Below are positions 23,853 to 35,350 of a stretch of DNA of 64,000 nucleotides, in pieces. The notes under the pieces were generated by a model. It saw only the letters and a program-made list of their open reading frames with translations. It was not told where the DNA came from and ran no database searches. The translations under genes were made by a program, and so were the position numbers. This stretch comes from Ostrinia nubilalis (lineage: Eukaryota; Arthropoda; Insecta; Lepidoptera; Crambidae): contig NC_087108.1 in NCBI RefSeq assembly GCF_963855985.1, positions 11,240,001 through 11,304,000 on the forward strand, in the 5' to 3' direction. Positions within the stretch are counted from its first letter, which is position 1, and each line of letters opens with the position of its first letter.

Positions 23853-24554
23853 TAGAGTTCGACCGAAACTGGTTTTCCGGCCGAAACCGAATCCAAAACC
23901 GAACATTCGGCCGTGGCTTGCGGCTTGGCATGGAAACTCGCGTCGCGTGGTACCTAATTAAAAATAAAAATAAAACTGTAATAATAAGTAATAATAACCC
24001 TAATAAGCACACATGAAGAATTTGAATTTGAAAAAAATACACCAATAGGTCATTTAAATTAAAAACAAATCTATTTACATAAACTTAAAATTTCTTAAAA
24101 ACTAAAATTTAAAAATTACTAATAATAAAAACTATTTACAAAATTAAAAAATATTTCACCCCCAGCGCCGCAGTCATGGCGCCCAAATGGCCCAGAATGG
24201 TGCCCAAAAGGCTGGCAGCATTGCCACGTTGAATGGCCAGGCGACCAGTCGGAAAGACCTTGTTTTCTATGGCCAACGCACCCGTTCACAGCCCTGAAGT
24301 TGCGATGGAAGCAAAAAAAAATGCGTTTCAAAATGCTCAAAAACGCTTCAGAGTCTTCCGAACGGCACACGATATTTCCCAAACAGGGCCGCCAGCGTCC
24401 GCCCAAGCGTTGTCGCGAGAAACGAAGTTAGGCGAGCGGTCACGACAAATTCCGAAATCAGTTTCGGTTTCAGCAAAAATCGAAACTGCCGCCGAAACTT
24501 GATTTTCGGCCGAAACTCGGCCGAAACCGAAACCGAAAGTTCGGTCGGACACTA
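23853..24554. mobile_element. hAT-like element with CCGAAAC motif array
   Basis: A 702-bp element that begins TAGAGTTCGACCGAAACT and ends TTCGGTCGGACACTA. A perfect 8-bp duplication, ATTATTAC, lies at 23845-23852 and 24555-24562. Both subterminal zones are packed with CCGAAAC/GTTTCGG copies. The GC-rich middle contains overlapping open frames on both strands, which I take as by-products. It ends about 310 bp upstream of the first P450 start codon. Confidence 0.8.
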
Positions 24555-24792
24555 ATTATTACCAAGTGTGTGGTGAAATTCTTATTCGTATTAATGTCTC
24601 TTATTCTATCTTATCTTTTATGATATATAATATGAGATGAGAGCCATGCCTTTGCGTCTTTGCGTAGGGCACATAGACCCATTGGGATCTTTGTGCTTCC
24701 CTTTTCCTTTTTCTCTATCATCCACAAAAATTATATCTATTTAGATGATGATCAATTAACACATCATGGTCACCCCAGTGACATCGCGCGTG

Positions 24793-24800
24793 TATAAATA
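24793..24800 (+). promoter_or_regulatory. TATA box of the first P450 gene
   Basis: TATAAATA lies 63-70 bp upstream of the ATG at 24863. An initiator-like TCATTC lies about 25-30 bp downstream near 24820, the usual TATA-to-start spacing. Confidence 0.6.
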
Positions 24801-24862
24801 GCGAAGCACACATTATTTTCATTCATTATTTAATCATAATAAGAGTAACGAAGCTGTCAAAA

Positions 24863-26730
24863 ATGTTTGTGAACCTCGTATTCGGCATCCTAGCGGTGCT
24901 TGTGGCATTAGTCTATTACTCGACGAAAAAATTCAATTACTGGAAGAAGAGAAACGTTCCTTATATCAAGCCGACACCAATATTTGGCAACTATGGCGAC
25001 CTGTTCCTTCTAAAAAAAAACATAGCCGAGGTAGGTCAAGCCATCTGCAAACAATTCCCAAAGGAACCCTACGTTGGAGCATTCTATGGCACGGAACCTA
25101 CGCTCATCGTCCAAGATCCCGAGTTCATCAAACTCATCACCACCAAAGACTTCTACTATTTTCATGGTAGAGAAATATCCAATTACATTCACAAGGAACC
25201 CGGTGCCAACAATGTATTCTCTTCTTACGGTGATGAGTGGAAAGTAGTGCGCCAAAATCTCACTCCAGTGTTCTCATCAGCAAAAATGAGGAGCATGTTC
25301 CCGCTCATCGAAACATGCTCCCACACTTTTGAAAAGCTGCTCGATGAAGATGTTACTATGTCTGACATCATCGAAATAAGGGTGTTCATGGCCAGGTACA
25401 CAATGGCTTGCATCAACTCCTGCGCGTTTGGTGTCGACGCTCATACCATGGAAGGTGACTATAAAACTAACCCATTCGTACAAGCAGGAGACAGGGTGTT
25501 AGACACCTCTAATAAAAATTTCTTCAAGAATCTTTTGCGATCAGTCTGGCCAAAGATTTTTTACGCGTGTAGACAGACATTCATGCCACCTGAAACCAAA
25601 AAGTTCTTCCATAAATTTATGGTGTCAGTCTTCAAAGCACGCGACTACAAGCCCACGAACAGAAACGACTTTGTCGACTTCATATTGAATTTTAAGCAGA
25701 AGAACTATATTGAGGGCGACAGCATTGCGAATATCAAAAGTAGTGAAGACAACAAGAAGGTTTCAATGCCAGTGACTGATGAGTTTTTGGTGGCAAACTG
25801 TTTGATATTCTTCCTGGCTGGATATGAGACGTCTGCTACCACGTTGAGCTATACCATGTACGAACTTGCGAAGAGTCCAGAGAATCTGAAGCGTGTGCAG
25901 AAGGAAATTGATGAGTATTTGGAAAAAAACGAGAACAAATTGGAGTACAACTGCGTGACTGAACTGCCTTTCACAGAGGCGTGTGTTGATGAAGCCCTGC
26001 GGTTGTATCCAGTGCTTGGACTGATAACGAGGGAAGTAATCGAGGACTACACGTTGCCGACTGGTGTTCACCTCGACAAAGGAGTGCGTATTCACCTGCC
26101 GGTCCACCACCTGCATCACAACCCCGAGTACTTCCCAGAGCCTGAGGTGTATCGTCCCGAACGGTTTCTGGGAGAAGAGAAAAGAAAAATAGTGCCTCAC
26201 ACTTACATGCCCTTTGGCGATGGGCCACGTCTTTGCATTGGTAAGTTTTTATTATTTTTTAAATGATCAATTTCTTAACCATATCAAGAGGATTCCTGCT
26301 AAAATATTTGAGCATTATTTTAAGTATTTTATTTTCGCTGTGGTTCGGTTATTCTCCAGCTCTACCCTTTAGTATTTAGCGAATCTCTATTACCATTTTC
26401 ACTAATATGGTAGATAACACATAAAAATTTTTTAAAGGGGTCATTAAAAATTAGGGATTGATGGTGAAAACGGGTATTAGACACTCAAAATATAAAGATT
26501 CACACTAATAACAACAATCCAATCTTTCAGGCATGAGGTTCGCAAAGATGCAAGTGTTCTCTGGCTTAGTGACTGTTCTGAAGAAGTACAACTTGGAGCT
26601 GACCCCAGAAACTCCAAGGAAGCTGGAGTTCACGCCGACCTCCCTCGTCACACAGCCTACCAAGCCTCTGAAGATCAAGTTCAGCATTCGCGAGGGATGG
26701 GAGAACCGCGCGTTTGTTAAAACGCAATAA
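24863..26730 (+). CDS. cytochrome P450, CYP3 clan (CYP6/CYP321-like), complete two-exon gene
   Basis: Membrane-bound microsomal monooxygenase of 525 aa, likely active on plant toxins or other foreign compounds. Exon 1 is 24863-26240 and exon 2 is 26531-26730. The 290-bp intron (GTAAGT...TTTCAG) splits a Gly codon just after the haem Cys. Landmarks: hydrophobic N-terminal anchor (about residues 2-20), WKVVR C-helix (126-130), AGYETS I-helix (319-324), EALR K-helix (377-380), RPERF (431-435) and PFGDGPRLCIG with Cys458. Every essential residue is present and the length is normal, so it looks functional. The intron carries a MITE remnant at about 26395-26478. ATTAAA at 26795 may serve as the poly(A) signal. 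The exact subfamily cannot be fixed without a tree. Confidence 0.93.
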
Positions 26731-27361
26731 TTCGATCTCCCCACAACCTTTATATAGTTGTATATTATTTGTCTTGTGTACGTTGCGTGTTGTCATTAAA
26801 TTGTGTATAATAATCTTAATGTTATAAATATAATTAATATAATATAATAGAAGAAAATGAGACAGTAAAATATTTGATTTGACTTTACTGGAATCCACGG
26901 GGCCCTAGGCTGAATCCCAAAAAGCCATAATGGTAGATCCGGCTCTGAGACGAATAATGTTATGTTAAGTGAGTATTATAATGTTTTTTTTTTAAGAGAT
27001 AACTTGGCATTGTCATTCTCACTAAAATGTCTCTGGGGTGGTGGCGTAGTGAGGCGGGTCGTTACATTCCCTCTAATATGGTCGAGTGAAGCGATGGCTG
27101 GTTCGCTCGTCATGTCTGTGAACAGGCGCTGCTTTCGGGGACTGGTCAATCCAAGTTATTCAAATTTATGTATGCGAGTCATTTCTACTAGTACCTTAAT
27201 ATGTAAGTCTAGATATTAGCACGTCACTACCTTGTTTAATATACCACGCAATCTTGTATACCCATTCTTATGATACACCATACAAGAATGCATGGTAAAT
27301 TCAGTGAACTGCTCCTGAATCGAATGTACCTACTACTACTATTTCTATTTATTTATATTAA
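26731..27361. other. 3' flank of the P450; nothing else recognised
   Basis: Contains the probable 3' UTR to about 26880 and then sequence with no recognisable feature. A plus-strand 85-codon frame (26962-27219) has no known motif. Confidence 0.4.
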
Positions 27362-27548
27362 CCGGCAGACAGTGGTGACTGAGTTTGTTGCGGCGCTTCT
27401 TCTCAGCACTTGCCAAAATGTTGGTCTCGAAGCGCTGGTAGGGTAAAAAGATTATGAGACATGTAGAGGCTCCTTAAGAGCATATGACGATTTGTAAGAA
27501 CTATTTATTAGTCTAAACAAATAAAGAAATTTTGACTTTGACTTTGAT
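27362..27548 (+). mobile_element. CR1-type LINE 3' tail
   Basis: GTGGTGACTGAGTTTGTTGC and CTCAGCACTTGCC match the 3' UTR of the LINE at 9490-9600. It ends in ATTTTGACTTTGACTTTG, a microsatellite-like tail typical of these LINEs. Confidence 0.6.
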
Positions 27549-27689
27549 ATAATTATTAGTATTATGGCAACTTCAGATGACTCGCACGTTCAATAAAGAT
27601 TGTGATAAAGTAAAAATGTGATTACTTGTTTTTGAAATGTGGTACTCATTTTATACATACGAGTAATTTAATATTAGTACAAATTCAAA

Positions 27690-28290
27690 ATTCAAATTGT
27701 GTTTATTGTGAAATCACAGGTACATAAGTCAGGTCATTAAATTTGTATGATAGATCAGCTGTGTTCCGCCGCATGGGCATACAATAATGGTAAGATAAAT
27801 GTTTGGTAAAATTACATTTTAAGAAATTGATAGGTAGTAAAAATCTATGACACAATAAATGATACAATTCAAATACAAGTCAATTATTAATAATTATAAG
27901 TTAATTAAGTCATACAGAAAATGTCAGCAGAATACAATATTATGTCAGTCGGAGAGAAAAAAAAACATTTCATTAATAAATACTTAGGTACTCAAATTGT
28001 CACACAAATCATTATAAATTGTCAGAAAGATATTCATTTACACAGTAGTAACCTTTTTTTACCAAAAGGTCCTTTAGCTTAGCTTTAAATACAAGTATAC
28101 ATGTAGTTTCAATTATATCTTTTGGTAAATGGTTGTATATTCGAGGCGCCCCATACAGAAAACGCTCTGATTGAAAAGTGCTGATTTATTTTTAGGTATA
28201 CAAATTTTCAATTTATGTCTTTTACTATTTAAAGTTACAAACTGATCCAAATTATTTTTAACAAACATTGACACTTCAAGTAGTTAGGTA
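27690..28290 (-). pseudogene. LINE reverse-transcriptase C-terminal remnant
   Basis: The minus strand reads through LINE C-terminal text (CIPKNKSALFNQSVFCMG, frameshift, then YNHLPKDIIE and KKGYYCVNEYL). These resemble the end of the plus-strand LINE at 8150-8260. At least one frameshift is visible. The outer 40 bp of a large inverted repeat (from 28249) lie inside this LINE. Confidence 0.55.
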
Positions 28291-28496
28291 TAGTTTGCGT
28301 GACAGACGCTTCCAAAGTGGAAAAAAGTTGGTCCCCCCCCTCTAACTTCTAAAATAAGAAAATGAAAAATCTAAAAAAAACATATGATGTACATTACTAT
28401 AAAAACTACCAACGAAAATTGTTTTGAACGAGATCTAGTAAGTAGTTTTTTTTAATACCTCGTAAATCGTAAACCGCTTATTACCGCGTAATCTTT

Positions 28497-30109
28497 TTAT
28501 ATCTGTGGGGGCTAAATAGTATGCCGCGAATCCACACAAAATAGCGGGTTGAGTAAAAGGTTGTTTAATTTATTAAAAATTGCGAGAAAATGGGCTAGTG
28601 AGGAATACAGCGGCCACTTCGCGTCCTGAACACTACCGAATCAAAAATTACAGACGATAATAGGGACACTTACTTGCAGCACATCAAGTCTTCTCACCGT
28701 GATCCACCACGTGAAGATGAAAAGTCTGCTTACTGGCGGGCCCGCCTTCTTCTCACTATCCAATAACCTGCTGGATCTTAGGGAATCCGATCACAGCCAG
28801 AAATCACCACAATTTTGCGTATTTTACACTATAAATCAGTTTTTTATGCGGCACGAAACACACAGTTTGAGATCTCAACGGAATAAAAAAAAATCTATGG
28901 TAGGACCGCGCGTCATTGACTGCGCGTGGCGCGTTATTCAAATTTCGAACTACGGTGTTAAGCGTTCCCAAATCGAATGATCGATTTGATTCAAATAGTG
29001 AGAAAGACTTGAAGTGGCGCAAACAATATCCATTTCAAGAAAATGTGGCATGTTCTCTTTCTTATAAGTTTTATAAACATACAATATTGTCATTCACTCG
29101 TCTTATTTCCCACTGAAAGTAGTTAAAACTAACAAACTACACGCGCATGAAGTAGAGGGAGCGCCTTGCTAACAACGATGTAACTAAGACATTTTCAATT
29201 CAATCGAGTCACAGTTTTATTCTTTGGATAGCTAATGAGTTGCTCATAATGCTCATTATGTCTGCCATGTGTTTTTTGTCTAGTGTATAATTTTGATGCT
29301 GTATTTAAAAATATTTGGTTTTTAAAGCTTTAATTTTCATTTAATCTTAAATATTTTCTTTATTGTACTATTCAACTGATTTATTTAACTGATACCCCCC
29401 ACATGCATGTAAGGTTCATAGAATCAGAATCCTTTGTATTTTTCAAAATGTTGCAGCTGCCATTTTGATAACGTCTTTTCTCCGGGACCAGACGTTTTAC
29501 AGATTGGCTCCCGACAGACATGCTTAACGTACATGACATGCTTAATTAACGTTAGTGATAAAATTTGGTGCCGGTATCACAGAATACATAATAGTCCGGT
29601 ATCACAAAGTGAACTATCCTTACAAGCGAGATGTGTAGTTTGCGGCTTTTTAGCGATGTTTTGTTATGTAACGGCTTTTTTGTTATGCAGACACAGAAGA
29701 AAATATTTATTTTACTTTACGTACGGTCTAATAAGGCTTTCTATAATAGTTTATTGATTGTAAAAGTAGTAACACTACAACGCTCAAAGGCCGCTAAATG
29801 ATTTTAACTGCTTTTTAGTTCGGTATGAGCGTATTAACCGCCTTTTAGTTAAGTCTATGCAAGGTATTATACCTAACGTAACCAAGGTAAAAAAAAGCCG
29901 CTAGAATACTTTTGCTACCTTTAAGTTAACTGTTAAATAATAACTGTTTTATAGCTAAGCATTGATAATAAAAATGTTCAATCGATCCAAACGTTAAAGT
30001 TATACAGTTGCCTTCTAATCTAGTTGTGCTGTTTAGCGACCTTTACGCTTAAAGGTCGCTAAACTCACATCGCTGTGTGAAGTTTTATTTTTTTGTATTT
30101 AGCTGCCTT
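28497..30109. other. no recognisable gene
   Basis: About 1.6 kb. Several short frames (for example 28699-28980 and 29434-29757) lack any motif. I see no repeat family that I can name. Confidence 0.35.
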
Positions 30110-30555
30110 ACTTAGATTAATAAAACCTAGATAGATAGTCAGTGCACGAAAGGTGAGGCAGCTTTTAGTGAGCCAGAATGGCTCACCCGTAAACGTCACA
30201 TGAACTGTCAAAGTGAAAAATTGGTAAACACGTCCGACGAATTTTAATTAATTATGACGGTTTGGGCTGTGAAAGGGTGTCTAAATACATCAGAAAAACG
30301 AAAGAAAGTGACCAGTGTTCGACGCGTATTTTGCTTGAATTTGGCTTTCAAAAATTAAATACGGGAATGATACCAGTAACAAGAAAATTTATTTCCCAAT
30401 TGTTCGCCCTACAAATACACTTCCTTTTTTATGAAATCGAGACTTTTAAGTCGATTTATCTTATTGTAATTAGGTAGGTTCTTTGAATTCAATAAATAAG
30501 TAAGTACATGATGCGTTTTGTTTTTGTTAATTATAAAATAATTAAAAACGTATTA

Positions 30556-31297
30556 GAAAGAAGAACGGTCATCTGTGACCCAGACCCGACAGAAACGAGA
30601 CATACCTCAGTTTTTTTGTCATGTCTTGATTAGTTAAATTATATATTTTTTATATTCGAAATCTATGTATAACACCAAATTATTACCCTTTGTTTTTGTT
30701 CAAGCGTCATACAAAAACTAATATAAAATGCATATTTGTCACCAAAATTGGTAAATGTATGTACCTAAATAGCTGCTATGGAATGTATCTAGGTGACTTG
30801 GAGATACAGCCGGATTATACAGGGTGGAAACGAGAAGTTACAAAATCCAAAAATTCAATGTTACTAGCTTCCATAATCTGTAACCTATTATTGGTGCCGT
30901 TTGAAAGAGCTCGTGAAGCACTTTCAGAATCAGTAACTAGTTTTTCGATATCTTGTATAGTTTAGAAATAATCGAGTGAGATCACTTATCGTTCCATATG
31001 TATAACCACCCTGTATAATCCGGCTGTATCTCCAGGTCACCTAGATACATTCCATAGCAGCTGTAATAGATATTTAGGTACATACATTTACCAATTTTGG
31101 TGATAAATATGCATTTTGTATTAGTTTTTGTATAACGCCTGAACAAAAACAAAGGGTAATATTTTGGTGTTATACATAGATTTCGAATATAAAAAATATA
31201 TAATTTAACTAATTAAGACATGACAAAAAAACTGAGATATGTCTCGTTTCTGTCGGGTCTGGGTTTTTTTTGTATGGGGCGTGACCGTTCTTCTTTC
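30556..31297. mobile_element. foldback element with ~260-bp arms
   Basis: Ends GAAAGAAGAACGGTCA and complement. The arms stay paired through CCCGACAGAAACGAGACAT and CTAGGTGAC to a central loop. The loop itself is a small CAGGGTGG element (30820-31013). It is absent from copy 1 of the host element. A 91-codon plus-strand frame in the loop has no known motif. Confidence 0.75.
30820..31013. mobile_element. CAGGGTG/TATA element in the foldback centre
   Basis: CAGGGTGG...CCACCCTG with TATA on both sides (30816-30819, 31014-31017). The arms beyond the tips do not pair well. Because the surrounding foldback is itself palindromic, the TATA flanks are weaker evidence here than elsewhere. Confidence 0.5.
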
Positions 31298-32061
31298 CCT
31301 AACTTTCGGGAAAATCGCCTTCACTGTCTACACTCCCCAACAAAATTGACACTAATGACATAACATTTTTGCCTCACTCTTGACGAAGCGTTTGTATGAA
31401 GACTATCCATCTAGGTTTTATTAATCTAAGCTGCCTTATTAAAAAAATATCTCGATAACGGTAAAAGATATAATAACCGTTCCTAGACAGATCGATAGAG
31501 AATTTTTTTTAATACCACTACATTAAAAAACCGGCTAAGTGCGAGTCGGACTCGCGCACCGAGAGTTCCGTACCATTGATTTATGAAATTAAAATAGTTA
31601 TTTTTTATTTAAGTTAATAGTATGAAAGATTACGCGGTAATAAGCGGTTTACGATTTACGAGGTATTAAAAAAAACTACTTACTAGATCTCGTTCAAAAC
31701 AATTTTCGTTGGTAGTTTTTATAGTAATGTATCTACATCATATGTTTTTTTTAGATTTTTCATTTTCTTATTTTAGAAGTTAGAGGGGGGGACCAACTTT
31801 TTTCCACTTTGGAAGCGTCTGTCACGCAAACTATACCTACTTGAAGTGTCAATGTTTGTTAAAAATAATTTTTGAAACAAAACATCAATAAAATCGATTG
31901 AATATACAAAAATTCCTCGAAATCGACAATAAAAATATAAACCTACTAGTAATCACCGTTTATATTTTGCAATAATATAATTTAAAACTTTGCTTTGGAT
32001 TAATTTGTAAGTATTTGTATCTAAGCTAAGTACCTCCCTAAGCATATAAGGGAGTCTTTAT

Positions 32062-32505
32062 TTAGTTAAATAATAGGCCAGTCAATGTCGACATCAAAAC
32101 ATCGTAAACTCTCTTCTTTACAGTATTTATGATTTTGTTAGGTCCAGAGTAGTTTTTACCTTTATTTGCAACAATGCGCCTAAATGTAACTTTGGCGCTT
32201 TCTTCGCTGTTTGGGGAAACTAACACAAGAGAGCGTTTTGCCGATACAGTTGCTTCATATTTAACTAATTTTAATAAAGTTGGCCACCGAAGTTCTTTCC
32301 AATAAACGGTACTAAAGGTACGGTAACGTAACCTACCTGGAATTTCACGGATTTTTTTTATTTTTTTTCTGTTGTCTAAGAATGTTTGAAAACTATCAAA
32401 AGTAGTGATGTTGCTATCGGAAAAAGTTATTTACTTACGATTTTTTTTCCATCAAGTAGCCTGATTTCGATAGATGAAGTTTTCACAAAATTTTTCAAAT
32501 GTACG
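32062..32505 (-). pseudogene. unrecognised coding remnant with one frameshift
   Basis: A minus-strand frame of 122 sense codons is open from 32430 to a stop at 32062-32064. It has no start Met but reads like a real protein (for example YRTFSTVYWKELRWPTLLK and SPNSEESAKVTFRRIVANKG), basic and mixed in composition. A second frame immediately upstream (ending RLLDGKKIVSK at about 32427) continues it after a single frameshift, until an inverted-repeat element at about 32503-32610 cuts it off. I do not recognise the family. It could be the 3' end of a host gene relic or of a transposon protein. Confidence 0.35.
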
Positions 32506-32610
32506 GTCGACAGCACGTCAACGTAAACACTGCGGTATCTTACGTAGTTGCGATAGGGGCGAGTTTGCAACGAAAATGTATAGCTTGATGTGCTGTCGAC
32601 TGTATGTACA
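32503..32610. mobile_element. short inverted-repeat element
   Basis: Ends TACGGTCGACAGCACGTCAA and TTGATGTGCTGTCGACTGTA pair with a few mismatches around a roughly 65-bp loop. It interrupts the coding remnant on its left. Confidence 0.55.
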
Positions 32611-32817
32611 CATGTAAAGTGTTATTGAGTACCTATTTAAAATGTTTATTTAACGAACAAACATGCTTTGAACACATCGATAAAGGAAGTAGGCAAAAAA
32701 TGCGGCTAATTGACATTCTGAAAAATACAAAGTCTATGATTTGCGTTTGATGAACCCCGCTGCAGCTGATCGAAAGTGAGGGAATTCATATCGATATTTT
32801 TGGAAACTTTCGATGTA

Positions 32818-33998
32818 GGGTAAGTGTGCTAGTTTTCGTCCAATTATCGGAATTGCCAACTTTGTGATGCGAAATGAATATCTTACAATACCCTTACTCA
32901 TATGTATCATATGTCATTTTAATCCTTATATAGTCTACTTTACGTTAATATTATATGACAATAAGTAAATACCACGGGTTTTTTTTATAAAAAATATTTT
33001 ATGCAAAAGAGGCGATTTCACTAGTTTTCGTCCAAAAAAATCAGTTTTCGTCCTAGTGTACGCTAGTTTTCGACCACTGTGTAGAAAAAAGGGTGCAGTT
33101 GAATTATTAACTTAAAACCAATTCTACAATACAGTAACTATGGATTGTGGTATATCATTTGAAAGGTAATTTTGTTAGCTTTCAAATGATATCAAAAAGA
33201 TTTAAATAAGTTTCTTACCTAAATTTAGGAAAATATTTCAATAGGTCGAAGAACAAATGGACGAAAACTAATCTACAGGAATAGCTAATTTTGGTTTTCA
33301 TCCACCCCAGTGTTTTCTCATGACGTCATGGACGAAAACACAACAACATTTAAAGCTGTTTTTTGTTTTCGTCCACATCTTTTTAACGGTTTTTATGGGT
33401 TTATCACTGTTAAAAAGTGGACGTAAAGTAAAATGTTTAATGTAATAGCAATAAAGATCATATTGGAAGAAAAAACATTGTATTTTGTAGGTCCATTGAA
33501 GTAAAATGATTATTAAAAATATTAACTAGGTGTCAGGGTTTCCGTCCACGTGGACGAAAACCAAAATCTTGCAAAATTGTTATGCTAGTATTAGTCCACT
33601 TAATTATCTAAGATTTCTATACAAAAACTTTAATAAACCCTTAAAATAGTGTTTATTATGCTAATAATTAGACATACGTGCCAAAAACATTATGTAAAGT
33701 AGCTAAAACAGTAATTAAACATACCATGAAAGTTCCCTACCGGCACGTTTTTTTTCTAACTTGACGACGTTTTCCATTCACCTGTGTGCAGCAGCAACTT
33801 CCGTAGATTTTTTTGGAGTTATTACTTGTCAAATTACATTTTCATGCAGGCAGAACTGTTACTTAGATATTATAGATTGTAACAAGTCCAAACTTGCACG
33901 GAAAGTTAGGTTTGTATTCTAATTTTCCGTATTTGTTTGTGGCAAGTCGGTCAAATGGACGAAAACAGGAGCTGGACTGAAAACCGGCGCAATTACCC
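32818..33998. mobile_element. 1.18-kb TA-flanked element with TTTTCGTCC motif array, copy 1
   Basis: 1181 bp. Ends are GGGTAAGTGTGC and GCGCAATTACCC, flanked by TA at 32816-32817 and 33999-34000. The body holds 12-13 copies of TTTTCGTCC or its complement GGACGAAAA, some with one mismatch, in both orientations. No coding region. A nearly identical copy at 56252-57431 has an empty counterpart in the other duplication unit. Confidence 0.9.
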
Positions 33999-34000
33999 TA

Positions 34001-34832
34001 CGTTATTTCCAAAACCGTTCAAGATTATGACAATAGGAACAACGGCTTCTATTTCAGATTGTTTCAGTTTCTGTGCCCTTTCAGGCTTTAGGGGGTATTT
34101 TGAAACACCCTGTATAATGTATGTAAAACTATGTGTAAACAAACAATGTACACTTACTGATAAGTTATGGTTTTGTTGATTAGTTAGTAAGAATAATGGA
34201 TGGCTCAATAAAAATATTTTGATTAATTTTTGAGCTTTAGCGCCACCGCCACCGCCGACGCCGCCACCGCGCCGCCGCCGCGCCGCTGGCGAAATTATGC
34301 TTTGATGGCGCGGTGGCGGCGCGGAGGCGGCGCGGTGGCGACGTCGTGTGCAGGAGCTGGCTCACTAGATACTGTTTGTTGTTCAAAAGTTTTAGACATT
34401 ACAATATAGTTACGTGCATGTACACGTACACAACAACAAGGAAAGCTCACTCGTCTTCGTGAGTTGCAAGAACTATACCGACTATTTTAATTTTATTGAA
34501 TTGTTTTCCAAGTATTATTAGCGCAACAACTACAATTTACAGATTTGCTATATCACTAACAGATGTTGTGTTCTTAATAAACAAGCTGGCACGAAGGTAG
34601 AGTTGTTTACTAAAATGAACAGATTTATCACGTGTCATTCAACTGTATATTCAATAAGACAGGAACTACTGTGTAGTTAAAATAATAACTGTACATTTAC
34701 ATAATTACTTACCATGTTACTTCAAGGCATTTTTTGCTGTCCGGTACCCATAGTACAAGCCTTGCTTAGTTTGGGACTAGAAGGCGCAGTGTAAAACGTC
34801 CAAGGATATTTATTTATTTATTATTTATTAGT
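34001..34832. other. no gene; element end and GC-rich repeat
   Basis: Contains a lone right end ACACCCTGTATAATG near 34107 (CAGGGTG family, left end missing), and a strongly GC-rich, partly self-complementary CGC/CCG tract at about 34243-34345. Nothing else recognised. Confidence 0.5.
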
Positions 34833-35235
34833 AGGTTGCGGGCCTAAGCTGAAGATAACGAAAATGTTTTTGAAACTTTGACCCCGACGCTAATCTTTTA
34901 AGATAAGATAATAAGTAGACATGCATAATAATGCTTACTGTCCATTTTGTATAATTATCTTTTGTTAAAGATTTAACCTTTGTTCGAGCTGTCATTCTCT
35001 TTGCACTGGAATCAAGTCGATCCTTATTTCAAACTCCTATGTTCTTCTGATTAATTTCAATGCGGGTCTAATGACAGTTTACCTTTTCCCCGGGACAACG
35101 GCCATCTTGGCAGAGTTTTTATTGACGGTCCAGCTGTAGATTCCGGCTACACAGGCGTTGCAGCGGTGGGAACGAGAGGTGGGAATAGTCCCATAGTCCA
35201 CTATGGCTTAATAATATTTGAAAAAAATGAAAGGA

Positions 35236-35346
35236 GGTAGTAGGCAGGCTAGATGTAGGCCGTTACCAACCGGGAGATGTGGAAATCATTGGGGGAGGCC
35301 TATGTTCAGCAGTGAACGTCCTTGTAGCTGAAATAATGATGATGAT
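35236..35346 (+). mobile_element. RTE-like LINE 3' fragment (unit A)
   Basis: C-terminal tail text (AGRCRPLPTGRCGNHWGRP-type codons, AYVQQ) ending in ATGATG triplets. The unit B counterpart is at 47396-47508. A minus-strand piece follows at 35652-35765 (unit B 47535-47650). Confidence 0.5.
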
Positions 35347-35350
35347 TATA

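Larger units (their letters stand above)
30110..31430. mobile_element. hAT-like non-autonomous element, copy 2, with nested foldback
   Basis: Same ends as 2312-2929, with a perfect 8-bp duplication, CTGCCTTA, at 30102-30109 and 31431-31438. Sequence follows copy 1 except that a 742-bp foldback (30556-31297) replaces about seven bases. Confidence 0.85.
28249..31872. repeat. inverted repeat with ~248-bp arms enclosing nested elements
   Basis: Arms 28249-28496 and 31625-31872 are inverted copies with few differences (shared GTTTGCGTGACAGACGCTTC and TTACGAGGTATTAAAAAAAA on the complement). The outer end of each arm carries the same piece of LINE coding sequence. Between the arms lie about 1.6 kb without a gene, a hAT-like element (30110-31430), and a short CGAGTCGGACTCGCG module near 31545 that is common in moths. 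Confidence 0.7.

Noticed and set aside
24119..24552. Overlapping 71-95-codon frames on both strands upstream of the first P450
   Set aside because: They lie inside a non-autonomous hAT-like element whose CCGAAAC repeats create stop-free frames on several strands.
32818..33998. TTTTCGTCC array as a coding repeat or enhancer cluster of the host
   Set aside because: The sites are bounded exactly by a TA-flanked inverted-repeat element, and the same array recurs in an independent insertion, so they belong to the mobile element.
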